The notes under the pieces are model-generated. The model worked only from the letters and a program-made list of their open reading frames with translations. It had not been told where the DNA came from and searched no databases. The translations under genes and the position numbers were made by a program. This document shows positions 20,385-29,531 of a DNA stretch of 64,000 nt, piece by piece. Source of the DNA: Actinomycetes bacterium (GTDB lineage: Bacteria; Actinomycetota; Actinomycetes; Jiangellales; Jiangellaceae). The stretch's first letter is position 1. Every line of letters starts with the position of its first letter. The DNA lies in the NCBI GenBank assembly GCA_021793295.1, contig JAJYTA010000003.1:1-64000 (forward strand), written 5' to 3'.

Positions 20385-21221
20385 TCAGCGTTGCTCGTCG
20401 TCGAGGAGGCTGGCCACCGACCGCAGCGACCCGCCGGTCTGGGTGGTGGAGTTCGCGCTCCCCTGACCCCCGGTGGTCTGCGCTGCGCCAGCCTGGCCGC
20501 CACCACCGCTGGCAGCGCGGATCTCCTGGCGGGCGTGCTCGGTAGCTTCCTCGTCGGACTCGCCGGCTCCCCCGGACTCGAGCTTGCGCAGCTCGCGCTC
20601 GAGGTAGGACTTCAGGCGGCTGCGGTATTCGCGTTCGAACGCCCGCAGCGTCTCCAGCTCACGCTCCAGGTCGGCACGCTCGGACTCGAGCTTGCCGAAC
20701 ACCTGGGAGCGACGCTTCTGGACCTCCTGCTCGACCGACTCCGCCCGCTGGCGAGCATCCTGCTCGATCTTGGAAGCCTTCGCCTTGGTCTCGGCATCGA
20801 TCTTCTCAGAGCGCGCCTTCGCCTCGCTCATCAGCCGATCTGCTTCGGCCTTGGCATCGGCGACGAGCTCGTCAGCTGTCTTCTGCGCCAAGGCGAGAAC
20901 CTTGGCGGCAGCGTCGCTGGGCTGCCCACTTGCTGCAGCAGCCGGCGCACTCGTGCCGGGAGCCGCGGACGGCGGAGCTTGCGGCGCCTTGGGGGCCTCG
21001 GCTGGACGTGCCTCCTGGATCGGCTCGGCCGATGCGGCAGCGCCGCCACCGCGAGTCACGGCGCCGAGCTTGTCGCGAAGCTCGTCGTTCTCACGTTGCA
21101 TGCGCGCGAGCTCGGCCTCGACCTCGTCCAGGAACTCGTCGACCTCCTGCATGTCGTAACCCTCGCGCAGGCGGACGGTCGTGAACTCCTTGTTCTGGAC
21201 GTCCTCGGGCGTCAGTGGCAT
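20385..21221 (-). CDS. wag31: DivIVA/Wag31 domain polar growth protein
   Basis: MPLTPEDVQNKEFTTVRLREGYDMQEVDEFLDEVEAELARMQRENDELRDKL. Confidence 0.96.
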   Translation of the reverse strand: MPLTPEDVQNKEFTTVRLREGYDMQEVDEFLDEVEAELARMQRENDELRDKLGAVTRGGGAAASAEPIQEARPAEAPKAPQAPPSAAPGTSAPAAAASGQPSDAAAKVLALAQKTADELVADAKAEADRLMSEAKARSEKIDAETKAKASKIEQDARQRAESVEQEVQKRRSQVFGKLESERADLERELETLRAFEREYRSRLKSYLERELRKLESGGAGESDEEATEHARQEIRAASGGGGQAGAAQTTGGQGSANSTTQTGGSLRSVASLLDDEQR

Positions 21222-21267
21222 AGCGTCACCTCGGATGTGAGCATTGGCAGAATGTCACCGTACCTCT

Positions 21268-21555
21268 TCACCCTAGGGATCCGACAATCGCAAGCGCGAT
21301 TTGGACCAGAATGATCAGCACGATGAAAGCCAGGTCAAGGGCGATAGAGCCGATCCGCAACGGCGGTATGACCCGGCGAATGGCCCGCAACGGCGGGTCG
21401 GTCACGGTGTACATGGCCTCCAGCACGACCAGCAGAAGGCCTTTCGGCTGCCAGTCGCGGGCGAAGACCTGGATCCAGTCGGCCACGAGCCGAATCAGCA
21501 ATGCGATGAAGAACAGCCACAGCACCGCGGACAGAACCTGACTCACAACCGACAC
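21268..21555 (-). CDS. YggT family membrane protein
   Basis: MSVVSQVLSAVLWLFFIALLIRLVADWIQVFARDW...TDPPLRAIRRVIPPLRIGSIALDLAFIVLIILV. Confidence 0.93.
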   Translation of the reverse strand: MSVVSQVLSAVLWLFFIALLIRLVADWIQVFARDWQPKGLLLVVLEAMYTVTDPPLRAIRRVIPPLRIGSIALDLAFIVLIILVQIALAIVGSLG

Positions 21556-21651
21556 AAGACCTGAACCTACCTGACACGGGACAGTGGTGCCGACAAGGGC
21601 ATCGGCGCGCCGACGACGTATCGTGCCCCAGATCCGGATCCATCGTGGCTG

Positions 21652-22176
21652 TCAACTCTGGTTGAAGAAGGCGCCACCAGCGATACGCGCCTTGTCTTCG
21701 GCGTCGACGTGGACGTCCGCGGGCGTGAGCAAGAACACCTTCGCGGTGATGCGATCGATGCTCCCGCGCAGCCCGAAGATGAGACCGGCGGAGAAGTCCA
21801 CCAGTCGCTTGGCGTCGACGTCGTCCATCTCCGAGAGGTTCATGATCACCGGGATACCGTCACGGAAATGCTCGCCCAGCGTGCGAGCGTCGTTGTACGT
21901 CCGTGGGTGCAGGGTGGTGATGCGAGCCTCCCGGGGCGCGGTGTTGCGCCGTACGGCACTCATCGGGCGCCGATCGGCGAGCGATGCGACCGTGGCCGTG
22001 TGCTCGCGTTCACGCCGCTCGGGCGGCCCTGGCTCGAGGTCGTGGACGTCGTCGTCGGCATCGTCCTCGAACTCCTCGACGTAGTCGTCCTCGTAGTCGT
22101 CGTACTGCTCGTCGTAACGGTCCCGGTCCTCCACGAGGCCGAGGTAGACTGCAACCTTGCGCATTGCGCCGGCCAT
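21652..22176 (-). CDS. sepF: Cell division protein SepF
   Basis: [73 protein letters not shown]. Confidence 0.95.
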   Translation of the reverse strand: MAGAMRKVAVYLGLVEDRDRYDEQYDDYEDDYVEEFEDDADDDVHDLEPGPPERREREHTATVASLADRRPMSAVRRNTAPREARITTLHPRTYNDARTLGEHFRDGIPVIMNLSEMDDVDAKRLVDFSAGLIFGLRGSIDRITAKVFLLTPADVHVDAEDKARIAGGAFFNQS

Positions 22177-22262
22177 GCTCTCAAATCCTCCGCACTAGTG
22201 GTGGACTCCCCTGTTGCCTTCAGACACTAGCCCCGCCGAATGGCCGAACCAGGCATTTTGCG

Positions 22263-22288
22263 GCTGCGACACGCCCGTGTGTCGCAGC
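22263..22288 (-). terminator. Hairpin downstream of pgeF
   Basis: GCTGCGACAC-GCCCGT-GTGTCGCAGC, 10-bp perfect stem between pgeF and sepF. Confidence 0.6.
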
Positions 22289-22299
22289 AGTCTCAACCG

Positions 22300-23022
22300 T
22301 CACACCGGACATAGCCACGCGAGTCCGGCGAGCCGTCCGGTCACTCCGTCGCGGCGGTAGGAGTACGAAAGCTCGTCCTCGACGGTGCAGGTCCCCACGT
22401 CGTCGACGTCAGCGCCGATGGCGCGCAACTGGGCCACCACCCCGGCCGGCAGGTCGAGCGAGGGCGTCCCGGTTCTGCTGACCGCCCACGTCTCCGGCAC
22501 GACCGCGCTGACCTCGTCGCGCATCTCCGCCGGCACCTCGTAACAGCGCCCACACACGGCGGGGCCGACCCGCGCGGACAGTTTCCGCGCACCCAGGCCG
22601 CGCATCGTGCGCACGACCGCCGGGACGATGCCAGCGGCCAACCCCACCCGGCCGGCGTGCGCCACCCCGACGACACCGGCTTCGGCGTCGGCGAGGACCA
22701 CTGGAACACAATCGGCGACGAGGACGGCCAAGGCGCGCTCCGGCGTCGCACTCACCATCGCGTCGGCCTCGCCCGCAGCATCGCCGGACTGGCCGTCCAC
22801 GATCGCCACGTTCGTGCCGTGGACTTGGTTCATGTACGACACGTCACCGGGCTGCAGCCCGATCGCTTCGGCGAGCAGGCGCCGGTTCGTGGCCACCGCC
22901 TGCGGATCGTCACCGACGTGCCCACCGAGGTTGAGCTCGTCGTACGGCGGTCGACTCACACCGCCGAGGCGATCGGTGAACGCGAACCGCGCTCGGCTCA
23001 GCGACCGTTCGTGCCTGAGCAC
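22300..23022 (-). CDS. pgeF: Peptidoglycan editing factor PgeF (YfiH / polyphenol oxidase family)
   Basis: FAFTDRLGGVSRPPYDELNLGGHVGDDPQAVATNRRLL; MNQVHGTNV; VADCVPVVLAD; GVAHAGRVGLAAGIV. Confidence 0.93.
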   Translation of the reverse strand: MLRHERSLSRARFAFTDRLGGVSRPPYDELNLGGHVGDDPQAVATNRRLLAEAIGLQPGDVSYMNQVHGTNVAIVDGQSGDAAGEADAMVSATPERALAVLVADCVPVVLADAEAGVVGVAHAGRVGLAAGIVPAVVRTMRGLGARKLSARVGPAVCGRCYEVPAEMRDEVSAVVPETWAVSRTGTPSLDLPAGVVAQLRAIGADVDDVGTCTVEDELSYSYRRDGVTGRLAGLAWLCPV

Positions 23023-23030
23023 GCCGATCG

Positions 23031-24233
23031 CTATTTCAGGAAGTCGGGGACGTCGAGATCGTCGCCCGTGGCTGTCGGAACGATACGCCGCTGCTCGCGG
23101 GGCGGAGCGGGGGGCGAGGACGCGGACTCGCCTTCCTGCTCACCCGAGGCCTCGGCGGACTGCTCGGCCGCTGACGACCCGGACTGCTCCGACTCGCCTG
23201 CGCCAGCCGTACCCACCGAGCCGATGGCTGCGGCCGCCGCGGGACCATCGGCCTTGCGGACCGAGCCCAGCTCGCGGCGGGTCGGCAAGCCTCCGTCGAA
23301 CCCGGCGGCGATCACCGTCACCCGGACCTCGTCGCCCAGCGCGTCGTCGATGACCGCACCGAAGATGATGTTCGCCTCGTCGTGCGCGGCTTGCGCGACG
23401 AGGTTGGCCGACTCGTTGATCTCGAACAGTCCGAGGTCGGAGCCTCCGGACACCGAGAGCAGCACGCCGTGCGCCCCGTCGATCGACGCCTCGAGCAGCG
23501 GTGACGAAATCGCCATCTCAGCTGCGGCGACGGCACGATCTTCGCCTCGCGCGGATCCGATACCCATCAACGCCGACCCCGCATTGCTCATGACGGACTT
23601 GACGTCGGCGAAGTCGAGGTTGATCAGCCCAGGGGTGGTGATGAGGTCGGTGATGCCTTGCACACCCGAGAGCAAGACCTGGTCGGCGCTCTTGAACGCG
23701 TCCAGGACGCTGACCTGGCGGTCGCTGATGGACAGCAGCCGGTCGTTCGGTATGACGATGAGGGTGTCGACCTCTTCGCGCAGCGCTTCGATGCCCGCTT
23801 CGGCCTGCATCGCCCGGCGCCGGCCCTCGAACATGAACGGGCGCGTGACGACACCGATGGTCAGCGCACCGAGCGAGCGGGCGATGCGAGCCACCACCGG
23901 CGCGCCGCCGGTGCCGGTGCCGCCACCTTCGCCCGCGGTGACGAAGACCATGTCAGCGCCCTTGAGGACTTCTTCGATCTCCTCCGCGTGGTCTTCGGCT
24001 GCGGTGCGGCCCACCTCAGGGTTCGCGCCGGCCCCCAGCCCGCGCGTGGCGTCGCGGCCGACGTCGAGCTTGACGTCGGCATCGCTCATCAGCAACGCCT
24101 GAGCGTCGGTGTTGATCGCGATGAACTCGACGCCCTTGAGCCCGACTTCGATCATTCGGTTGACGGCGTTGACGCCGCCGCCGCCGATGCCGACGACCTT
24201 GATCACCGCGAGGTAGTTCTGCGGGGCAGTCAC
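23031..24233 (-). CDS. ftsZ: Cell division protein FtsZ (GTG start)
   Basis: [38 protein letters not shown]-terminal [10 protein letters not shown]. Confidence 0.98.
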   Translation of the reverse strand: MTAPQNYLAVIKVVGIGGGGVNAVNRMIEVGLKGVEFIAINTDAQALLMSDADVKLDVGRDATRGLGAGANPEVGRTAAEDHAEEIEEVLKGADMVFVTAGEGGGTGTGGAPVVARIARSLGALTIGVVTRPFMFEGRRRAMQAEAGIEALREEVDTLIVIPNDRLLSISDRQVSVLDAFKSADQVLLSGVQGITDLITTPGLINLDFADVKSVMSNAGSALMGIGSARGEDRAVAAAEMAISSPLLEASIDGAHGVLLSVSGGSDLGLFEINESANLVAQAAHDEANIIFGAVIDDALGDEVRVTVIAAGFDGGLPTRRELGSVRKADGPAAAAAIGSVGTAGAGESEQSGSSAAEQSAEASGEQEGESASSPPAPPREQRRIVPTATGDDLDVPDFLK

Positions 24234-24263
24234 GTCACATCGCCTCTCGTTCGAGTTCAACTC

Positions 24264-24312
24264 TCACCCTCAAGTTGAGGTTTATAGTTATGTCAACCTG
24301 AGGATAAGAAAA
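24264..24312 (-). promoter_or_regulatory. ftsZ promoter/operator region with CCTCAA-C-TTGAGG palindrome
   Basis: On the minus strand: CCTCAGGTTGACATAACTATAAACCTCAACTTGAGGGTG; A/T-rich in a GC-rich genome. Confidence 0.5.
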
Positions 24313-24475
24313 CGCTAAGCTCCACAACCGCGTCCGAGACGCAGACACGCCGCGCCCCTCAAGACGAAAGTTGCGGCACGTTTGGTCGGCGGTGAGGCCC
24401 CGTGAGGGGTTCGGGATGGTAGTGCCGCGTCGGCGAGGGGTGAAGGTGCCGCGTCGGCGAGGGCCGCTCCAAGCC

Positions 24476-24667
24476 GGTCGTGAGGCGGTGCTGCCGGGCC
24501 TGGGTGCTCGCGGCCGGTCGTGAAGATCGTCGTGGCCGCGCCCCGGCCGGCACCGGGTCGTGAAGATCGTCGTGGCCAAAACTGCCGCTCGAGGCCGGTC
24601 GTGAAGATCGTCGTGATGACAAACGCCGCTATAGGGCGCATCTGGGACCACGACGATCTTCACGACC
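24476..24667 (+). repeat. Repeat family 1, locus B: direct copies at 24516, 24556, 24597, a probable degenerate copy at 24476, and an inverted copy at 24649-24667
   Basis: Three exact 19-mers at 40/41-bp spacing; exact inverted copy after a 33-nt loop. Confidence 0.95.
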
Positions 24668-24823
24668 CCGATCCCCCGAGCGGATCCGCCGCATCTTGGG
24701 CCGGCGACTGTGTCCCCTGCCGATGCCGCCCGACGTGTCCACAGGGCACCGAGCGGGTCGTCGGTTTCCACATTTTGCGGAATCGGCCTGGCCCGCGGGA
24801 CCGAGATCTGGCCCGATTCATGT

Positions 24824-25771
24824 ATGACACCTCACATTCGCCCCGCTGATACCCCCGACCGCGCCATCGCCGAAATGGCTCAGCACCAGTTCGGCGTCTT
24901 CTCCCGGCAGCAGGCACGTCAGGCCGGTTTGTCTCGGCATCAGATGGACACCCGCCTCGGCAACGGCCGGTGGGAGACCCTGCATCCTGGTGTATTCAGG
25001 CTCCGGGGTGCGCCCGACAGTCCCGCGGCAACCGCGGTTGCGGGCTTGCTCTACGCCGGGGCGCAAGCCTGGTTCAGCCATGCGACCTCGGCGCGACTGC
25101 ACGGGATCGAGCCGCATCTGTGGCACCGGTGGATCTGGATCACCGTGCCGGTCGCGGTACAGCGTCTGGCCAGACCAGGGTTGAAAATCGTCCGCTCCCG
25201 CCGGATCGACGGGTTCACCGCTACCGCACATGGGCATCCGGTGATGTCGGCCGAACGAAGCGTGGTCGACCTCGCCGCCCTCCTCGATCCGCCGGTCTAT
25301 CAGCAGGTGCTCTACGACGTGGTCAGCCGCGAGGTGGTCACCGTCGACGGCATCCTCGCCGCCGCCGACGACTTCGGCGGTCGTTGCGGCATCGCGCTCG
25401 TTCATCAGGCGATCTCGGAGTTCGATCCGACCTTCGAGTCCGGCGTGGAGTACGAGGCCGACGCGCTTTTCCGCGCAGCCGGCCTGGTGTTCGAGCGTCA
25501 GGTCGAGATACGAGACAACGGGATCCTGCTCGCCCGCCTGGACTTCGCCGATGAAGGCATCAAACTGGGCGTCGAGATCGACGGAGTGCGATACCACTCG
25601 TCGGCGCAGGCACGGCACTACGATCGCGAACGTGACCGCGCGCTTCGCCGCCGCGGTTGGCAAGTCGAACGCTTCACCACCAACGACGTGCGGCAACGCC
25701 CGCGCTCGATGCAGCGTCACCTCGTGGAGGTCTACCGCGAGAGATCGTCGGGGCTCCGGCTGGCGTCGTGA
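24824..25771 (+). CDS. AbiEi-like N-terminal domain plus DUF559 (Vsr/PD-(D/E)XK-like) C-terminal domain protein
   Basis: FGVFSRQQARQAGLSRHQMDTRLGNGRWETLHPGVFRL (AbiEi-type wHTH); LDFADEGIKLGVEIDGVRYHSSAQARHYDRERDRALRRRGWQVERFTTNDV (DUF559). Confidence 0.82.
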   Translation: MTPHIRPADTPDRAIAEMAQHQFGVFSRQQARQAGLSRHQMDTRLGNGRWETLHPGVFRLRGAPDSPAATAVAGLLYAGAQAWFSHATSARLHGIEPHLWHRWIWITVPVAVQRLARPGLKIVRSRRIDGFTATAHGHPVMSAERSVVDLAALLDPPVYQQVLYDVVSREVVTVDGILAAADDFGGRCGIALVHQAISEFDPTFESGVEYEADALFRAAGLVFERQVEIRDNGILLARLDFADEGIKLGVEIDGVRYHSSAQARHYDRERDRALRRRGWQVERFTTNDVRQRPRSMQRHLVEVYRERSSGLRLAS

Positions 25772-25800
25772 CGCACGGCGGGGTTCCCGCGAGCGACACG

Positions 25801-25991
25801 GGTGTGGAGGCGTCGTGGTGCGTACCGCCGCTCAACGCCGGTCGTGAAGATCGTCGTGAGGACTACTGCTGCACAGACGGGTCGTGAAGATCGTCGTGAG
25901 GACTACTGCCGGGCAGAACCGGTCGTGAAGATCGTCGTGGCGGAGATTGCCGGCATATTGCGCGCATTCTCACACGAGGATCTTCACGACC
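25801..25991 (+). repeat. Repeat family 1, locus C: direct copies at 25840, 25880, 25921, a probable degenerate copy at 25801, and an inverted copy at 25973-25991
   Basis: Three exact 19-mers at 40/41-bp spacing; inverted copy CACGAGGATCTTCACGACC (one change) after a 33-nt loop. Confidence 0.95.
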
Positions 25992-26046
25992 GGCGTGGAC
26001 ACGCACTTCACCGCACGAACCACCCAGAGCACGCGTCCCGGCTCAA

Positions 26047-26172
26047 CGCACCCCGGGCGCCTCCCGGCCCAACGCACCCCGAGGCCGCCCCACCCAGGGC
26101 GCCTCCCGGCCCACGCACCCCGAGGCTGCCCCACCCAGGGCGCGGATCCTGGCGCAACGCACCCCGAGGCGC
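26047..26172. repeat. Imperfect tandem repeat (about 41-bp unit GCCTCCCGGCCCAACGCACCCCGAGGCCGCCCCACCCAGGGC), ~2.5 copies
   Basis: GAGGC(C/T)GCCCCACCCAGGGCGC at 26081 and 26122; CGCACCCCG at 26047, 26073, 26114 and 26158. Confidence 0.75.
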
Positions 26173-26258
26173 GTCATCGCACCACACGCCCGAGGCACAC
26201 CCACCGCACGACCCAGCCGAAGCAGGCCCCGGTCACAACGGGGGCCCGGGGTCACACA

Positions 26259-26999
26259 TCACTGGGTCACGGCAGGATGGTTCGGCGCTGAGACGTCATA
26301 GACCGACGGGGTCTCGTCCTGCGCCTGCATCAACGCGAGCAGGACCTCTGCCTTGCGGTCCAGGTCGTCGGCCGTCCCCAGCTCCACCATGACGTCATCG
26401 CCCAGCGCCAGCCGGATGTCGGCCTCGGAATGCGCGTGCACCGACTCCACCTGCTCGAGCACGTCAGTCGGCAGGCCGGTCAGTACGGCGACCCCCGCGG
26501 CCCGCACCTGCTGGTCGGCGTCGTCCGACGATGCCTCCAGGACCGGCAAATTCTCCGGCTTGGCCTCGGACCGGGCGAACATCATGCCCGATCTGTCGAC
26601 GCCGAACCAGGCTCCGTCGGCCTGCATGGCGGCCTCGGCCACGCGGGGGGTGACGTCGATGGTCAAGGTGTTCGGCCAGGAGCGGTGGACGTCGACGTCC
26701 TCGATGTCGGGCAGCTCCTGCACTCGGGACGCGACGGCGCCGGTGTCGACGCGAGCCAGCGGGGTGCCGATAGGTGCGCGAGCGGCCTCGAGCACGTCAT
26801 CGGCCAAGGCGCCGCGCACACCCTGCACCTCGGCGTCCTTCACGGCCAGCACACTCGACCAGCCCACCAGCCACACCAGTGTCCCGACACCGAGCGCCAC
26901 GATCACGGCGAGCAGCATGCCCAGCAGGCGCCGCAGCCGCCGCCGGCGAGCTCGGGCAGCGAAGGCCTGCGAACCCGTCGACCGCGACGCAACACTCAC
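26259..26999 (-). CDS. ftsQ: Cell division protein FtsQ/DivIB
   Basis: Single TM followed by POTRA-like VKDAEVQGVRGALADDVLEAARAPIGTPLARVDTGAVASRVQELPDIEDVDVHRSWPNTLTIDVTPR. Confidence 0.92.
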   Translation of the reverse strand: MSVASRSTGSQAFAARARRRRLRRLLGMLLAVIVALGVGTLVWLVGWSSVLAVKDAEVQGVRGALADDVLEAARAPIGTPLARVDTGAVASRVQELPDIEDVDVHRSWPNTLTIDVTPRVAEAAMQADGAWFGVDRSGMMFARSEAKPENLPVLEASSDDADQQVRAAGVAVLTGLPTDVLEQVESVHAHSEADIRLALGDDVMVELGTADDLDRKAEVLLALMQAQDETPSVYDVSAPNHPAVTQ

Positions 27000-28441
27000 G
27001 GAACCGCCCCGCTCGGGGATCGTTCGAGGATCTCGAGCACCTCCGGCCCGATCAGGGTCACATCGCCGGCACCGACGGTGAGCAGGACGTCACCTGGCTC
27101 GGCCCGCGACGCCGCCAGCTCGGGCACGGCGGACCACGACGGCTCGAACACCACCTGCGAGGGCGGCAACGGCACCGCCGCGGCCACGAGCGCTCCGGTG
27201 ACGCCGGGTTCAGGGTCCTCGCGAGCAGCGTAGACATCCATGACGATGACTTCGTCGGCTGCTCCCAACGCGGCACCGAACTGTTCGGCGAAGATCCTGG
27301 TCCGGCTGAACAGATGCGGCTGGAAGACGACGACCACCCGGCCGGAGCCGACGATGCCCTTGGCTGCGGAGATCGCGGCGGCCACCTCGGTCGGGTGGTG
27401 CGAGTACTCGTCGTACACCCGGATACCGTGCGCGATGCCCTTGAGCTCGAACCGCCGCCGCGTCCCGGTGTATCCGGCCAACCCGTTCAGCAGGTCGCGG
27501 GCGGGAAAACCCAAGCCGAGCCCGGCGGTGAACGCCGCGGCCGCATTCAGGGCGTTGTGCCGGCCCGGCAGCAGCAGCCGGACCCGCTCCTGGCGGCGCC
27601 CGCGGGCGACCAGCTCGAACGACACGCCCGTGCCGCCGCCGTCCTGGTCGGTCGACGACAGCTCCAGGCCGGTCAGCCGGACATCGGCGTCGGCAGACTC
27701 ACCGTACGTGTGCACCGTGACCCCCCGCTGCGCCGCACGCTCGCCGAGGTCACGCGCACCGGGATCATCGGCGCACACCACGAGGAAGCCGCACACCCGG
27801 TCGACAAACGAGTCGAAGGCGGCGACATAGTCCTCGGCGGTGCCGTAGAAGTCGAGGTGGTCCGCCTCGACGTTGGTGATCACGGCCACCTCAGGGTCGT
27901 AGGCGAGAAAGGACGCGTCGCTCTCGTCAGCCTCGGCCACGAAGAACTCGCCGCTGCCGTTGTGTGCGTTGGCACCGCTTTCGTTCAGGTTGCCGCCGAT
28001 CGCGAACGACGGGTCGGCGCCGCAGTGCTGCAGGGCGACGGTGAGCATCGACGTCGTGGTGGTCTTGCCGTGGGTACCGGCCACAGCGATGGCGCGGCGA
28101 TCGACCATGACCGAGGCCAGCGCAGCAGCCCGGGGCAACATCCGGATCCCGTTGCGTCGCGCGAACTGGACCTCGGGATTGTTCTCCCGGATCGCCGTGG
28201 ACACCACGACCGTCTCGGCGGTGCCCACGTTCGACGCGTCGTGCCCGACGTACACGTCGGCACCGAGCGCCCGCAGCGCCGCCAGGACGCCGGACTCTTT
28301 GGCGTCGCTGCCCGAGACCGGGATGCCACGGGCCAGGAGGATCCGGGCGATGCCGCTCATGCCCGCTCCCCCCACGCCGACGAAGTGGACCCGGCCGAGT
28401 TTCTCGGCCGGGACGACTCGCTCCGGTGGCGAGACGATCAC
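26996..28441 (-). CDS. murC: UDP-N-acetylmuramate--L-alanine ligase
   Basis: VHFVGVGGAGMSGIARILLARG; AVAGTHGKTTTTSML; YDEYSHHPTEV. Confidence 0.97.
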   Translation of the reverse strand: MIVSPPERVVPAEKLGRVHFVGVGGAGMSGIARILLARGIPVSGSDAKESGVLAALRALGADVYVGHDASNVGTAETVVVSTAIRENNPEVQFARRNGIRMLPRAAALASVMVDRRAIAVAGTHGKTTTTSMLTVALQHCGADPSFAIGGNLNESGANAHNGSGEFFVAEADESDASFLAYDPEVAVITNVEADHLDFYGTAEDYVAAFDSFVDRVCGFLVVCADDPGARDLGERAAQRGVTVHTYGESADADVRLTGLELSSTDQDGGGTGVSFELVARGRRQERVRLLLPGRHNALNAAAAFTAGLGLGFPARDLLNGLAGYTGTRRRFELKGIAHGIRVYDEYSHHPTEVAAAISAAKGIVGSGRVVVVFQPHLFSRTRIFAEQFGAALGAADEVIVMDVYAAREDPEPGVTGALVAAAVPLPPSQVVFEPSWSAVPELAASRAEPGDVLLTVGAGDVTLIGPEVLEILERSPSGAVP

Positions 28442-28445
28442 TGGT

Positions 28446-29531
28446 TCAACCTCCGACGCTGCTCGGGCTCATGGCGCGCCGGATCATCGCTACGAGGCGA
28501 TCGTCGGCGTCGCGACGACCGAGATTAGCCGCTGCCTCCCCCATGGCCCGTATCCGGGCGGCGTCACCGAGCAGGGGGACCAGCTCCGAACGCAGCCACT
28601 CAGGCGTCAGTTCGCCGTCGGGAACGAGCAGCCCGCCGCCGGCCCGGACGGTGGGCTCGGCATTGAACCGCTGCTCACCGTTGCCGTGCGGGAGCGGGAC
28701 ATAGACGGCCGGCAGGCCGACGGCGGCCAGTTCGGCGCAGGTGATGGCGCCGGCGCGGCACACGGCGATGTCGGCCGCGGCATAGGCCAGGTCCATCCGG
28801 TCGATGTAAGGCACCGGGACGTAGCGCTCGCGGCCGCGGAACACCCCGGCGTTCGCCGCACCCACGGCATGCAACACCTGGGCGTCCGTGGCGAGCAGGT
28901 CGTCGAGCGCGCCGTCGACGGCCTCGTTGATCCGGCGGGCTCCCTGGCTGCCGCCGAAGGCGAGCACGGTGAGCCGGTCGGCGTCCAACCCGAAGAACGA
29001 ACGCCCCTCGGCCCGCATGGCCGCACGGTCGAGGCTGGTCACCGAGCGCCGTAGCGGGATGCCGACCTGCTGGGCATGCGGCAACGCGGCGTGGGCCGAG
29101 GCGACGGCGACATGCTCGGTGAATCGAGCCCCGATCCGGTTGGCCAGCCCTGCCTTGGCGTTGGCCTCGTGCACCACGATCGGCACACCGAGACGACGGG
29201 CGGCGAGATAGGCCGGCAGCGCGACGTAACCGCCGAAGCCGACCACGACGTCGGCGCCGCGCGAGCGCAGCACGTTCGCCGTCTCGCTGACCGCAGCGCG
29301 CACCCGCAACGGCAGCCTGAGCAGCTCCGGGGTGGGCCGGCGCGGCAGCGGCACCGGCGGGATCAGCGCGAGTTCGTAGCCTCGCTCGGGAACGAGCCTG
29401 GTCTCGAGACCTCGTTCGGTACCCAGCATGGTGATGTGTGCGTCCGGCTCAGCGCGCCTGATGGCATCCGCCGTCGACAACGCGGGTTCGATGTGCCCGG
29501 CGGTGCCCCCGCCGGCCAGTACCACCCTCAC
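28446..29531 (-). CDS. murG: UDP-GlcNAc--MurNAc-(pentapeptide) pyrophosphoryl-undecaprenol GlcNAc transferase (GTG start)
   Basis: VRVVLAGGGTAGHIEPALSTADAI; VVGFGGYVALPAYLAAR; CRAGAITCAELAAVGLPAVYVPLPHG. Confidence 0.96.
   Translation of the reverse strand: MRVVLAGGGTAGHIEPALSTADAIRRAEPDAHITMLGTERGLETRLVPERGYELALIPPVPLPRRPTPELLRLPLRVRAAVSETANVLRSRGADVVVGFGGYVALPAYLAARRLGVPIVVHEANAKAGLANRIGARFTEHVAVASAHAALPHAQQVGIPLRRSVTSLDRAAMRAEGRSFFGLDADRLTVLAFGGSQGARRINEAVDGALDDLLATDAQVLHAVGAANAGVFRGRERYVPVPYIDRMDLAYAAADIAVCRAGAITCAELAAVGLPAVYVPLPHGNGEQRFNAEPTVRAGGGLLVPDGELTPEWLRSELVPLLGDAARIRAMGEAAANLGRRDADDRLVAMIRRAMSPSSVGG

Noticed and set aside
24476-25991. Possible CRISPR arrays at the 40-41 bp repeats
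   Set aside because: Only 3-4 units per locus, the 21-22 nt gaps are short and partly conserved (TGCCG at a fixed offset), an inverted copy ends each array, and there are no cas genes.
25802-26392. ORFs translating family-1 repeats (VVKIVV, GREDRRED, HDDLHD peptides)
   Set aside because: They are the repeat read in different frames; all frames are open because of GC bias, with no start/RBS support or recognisable domain.
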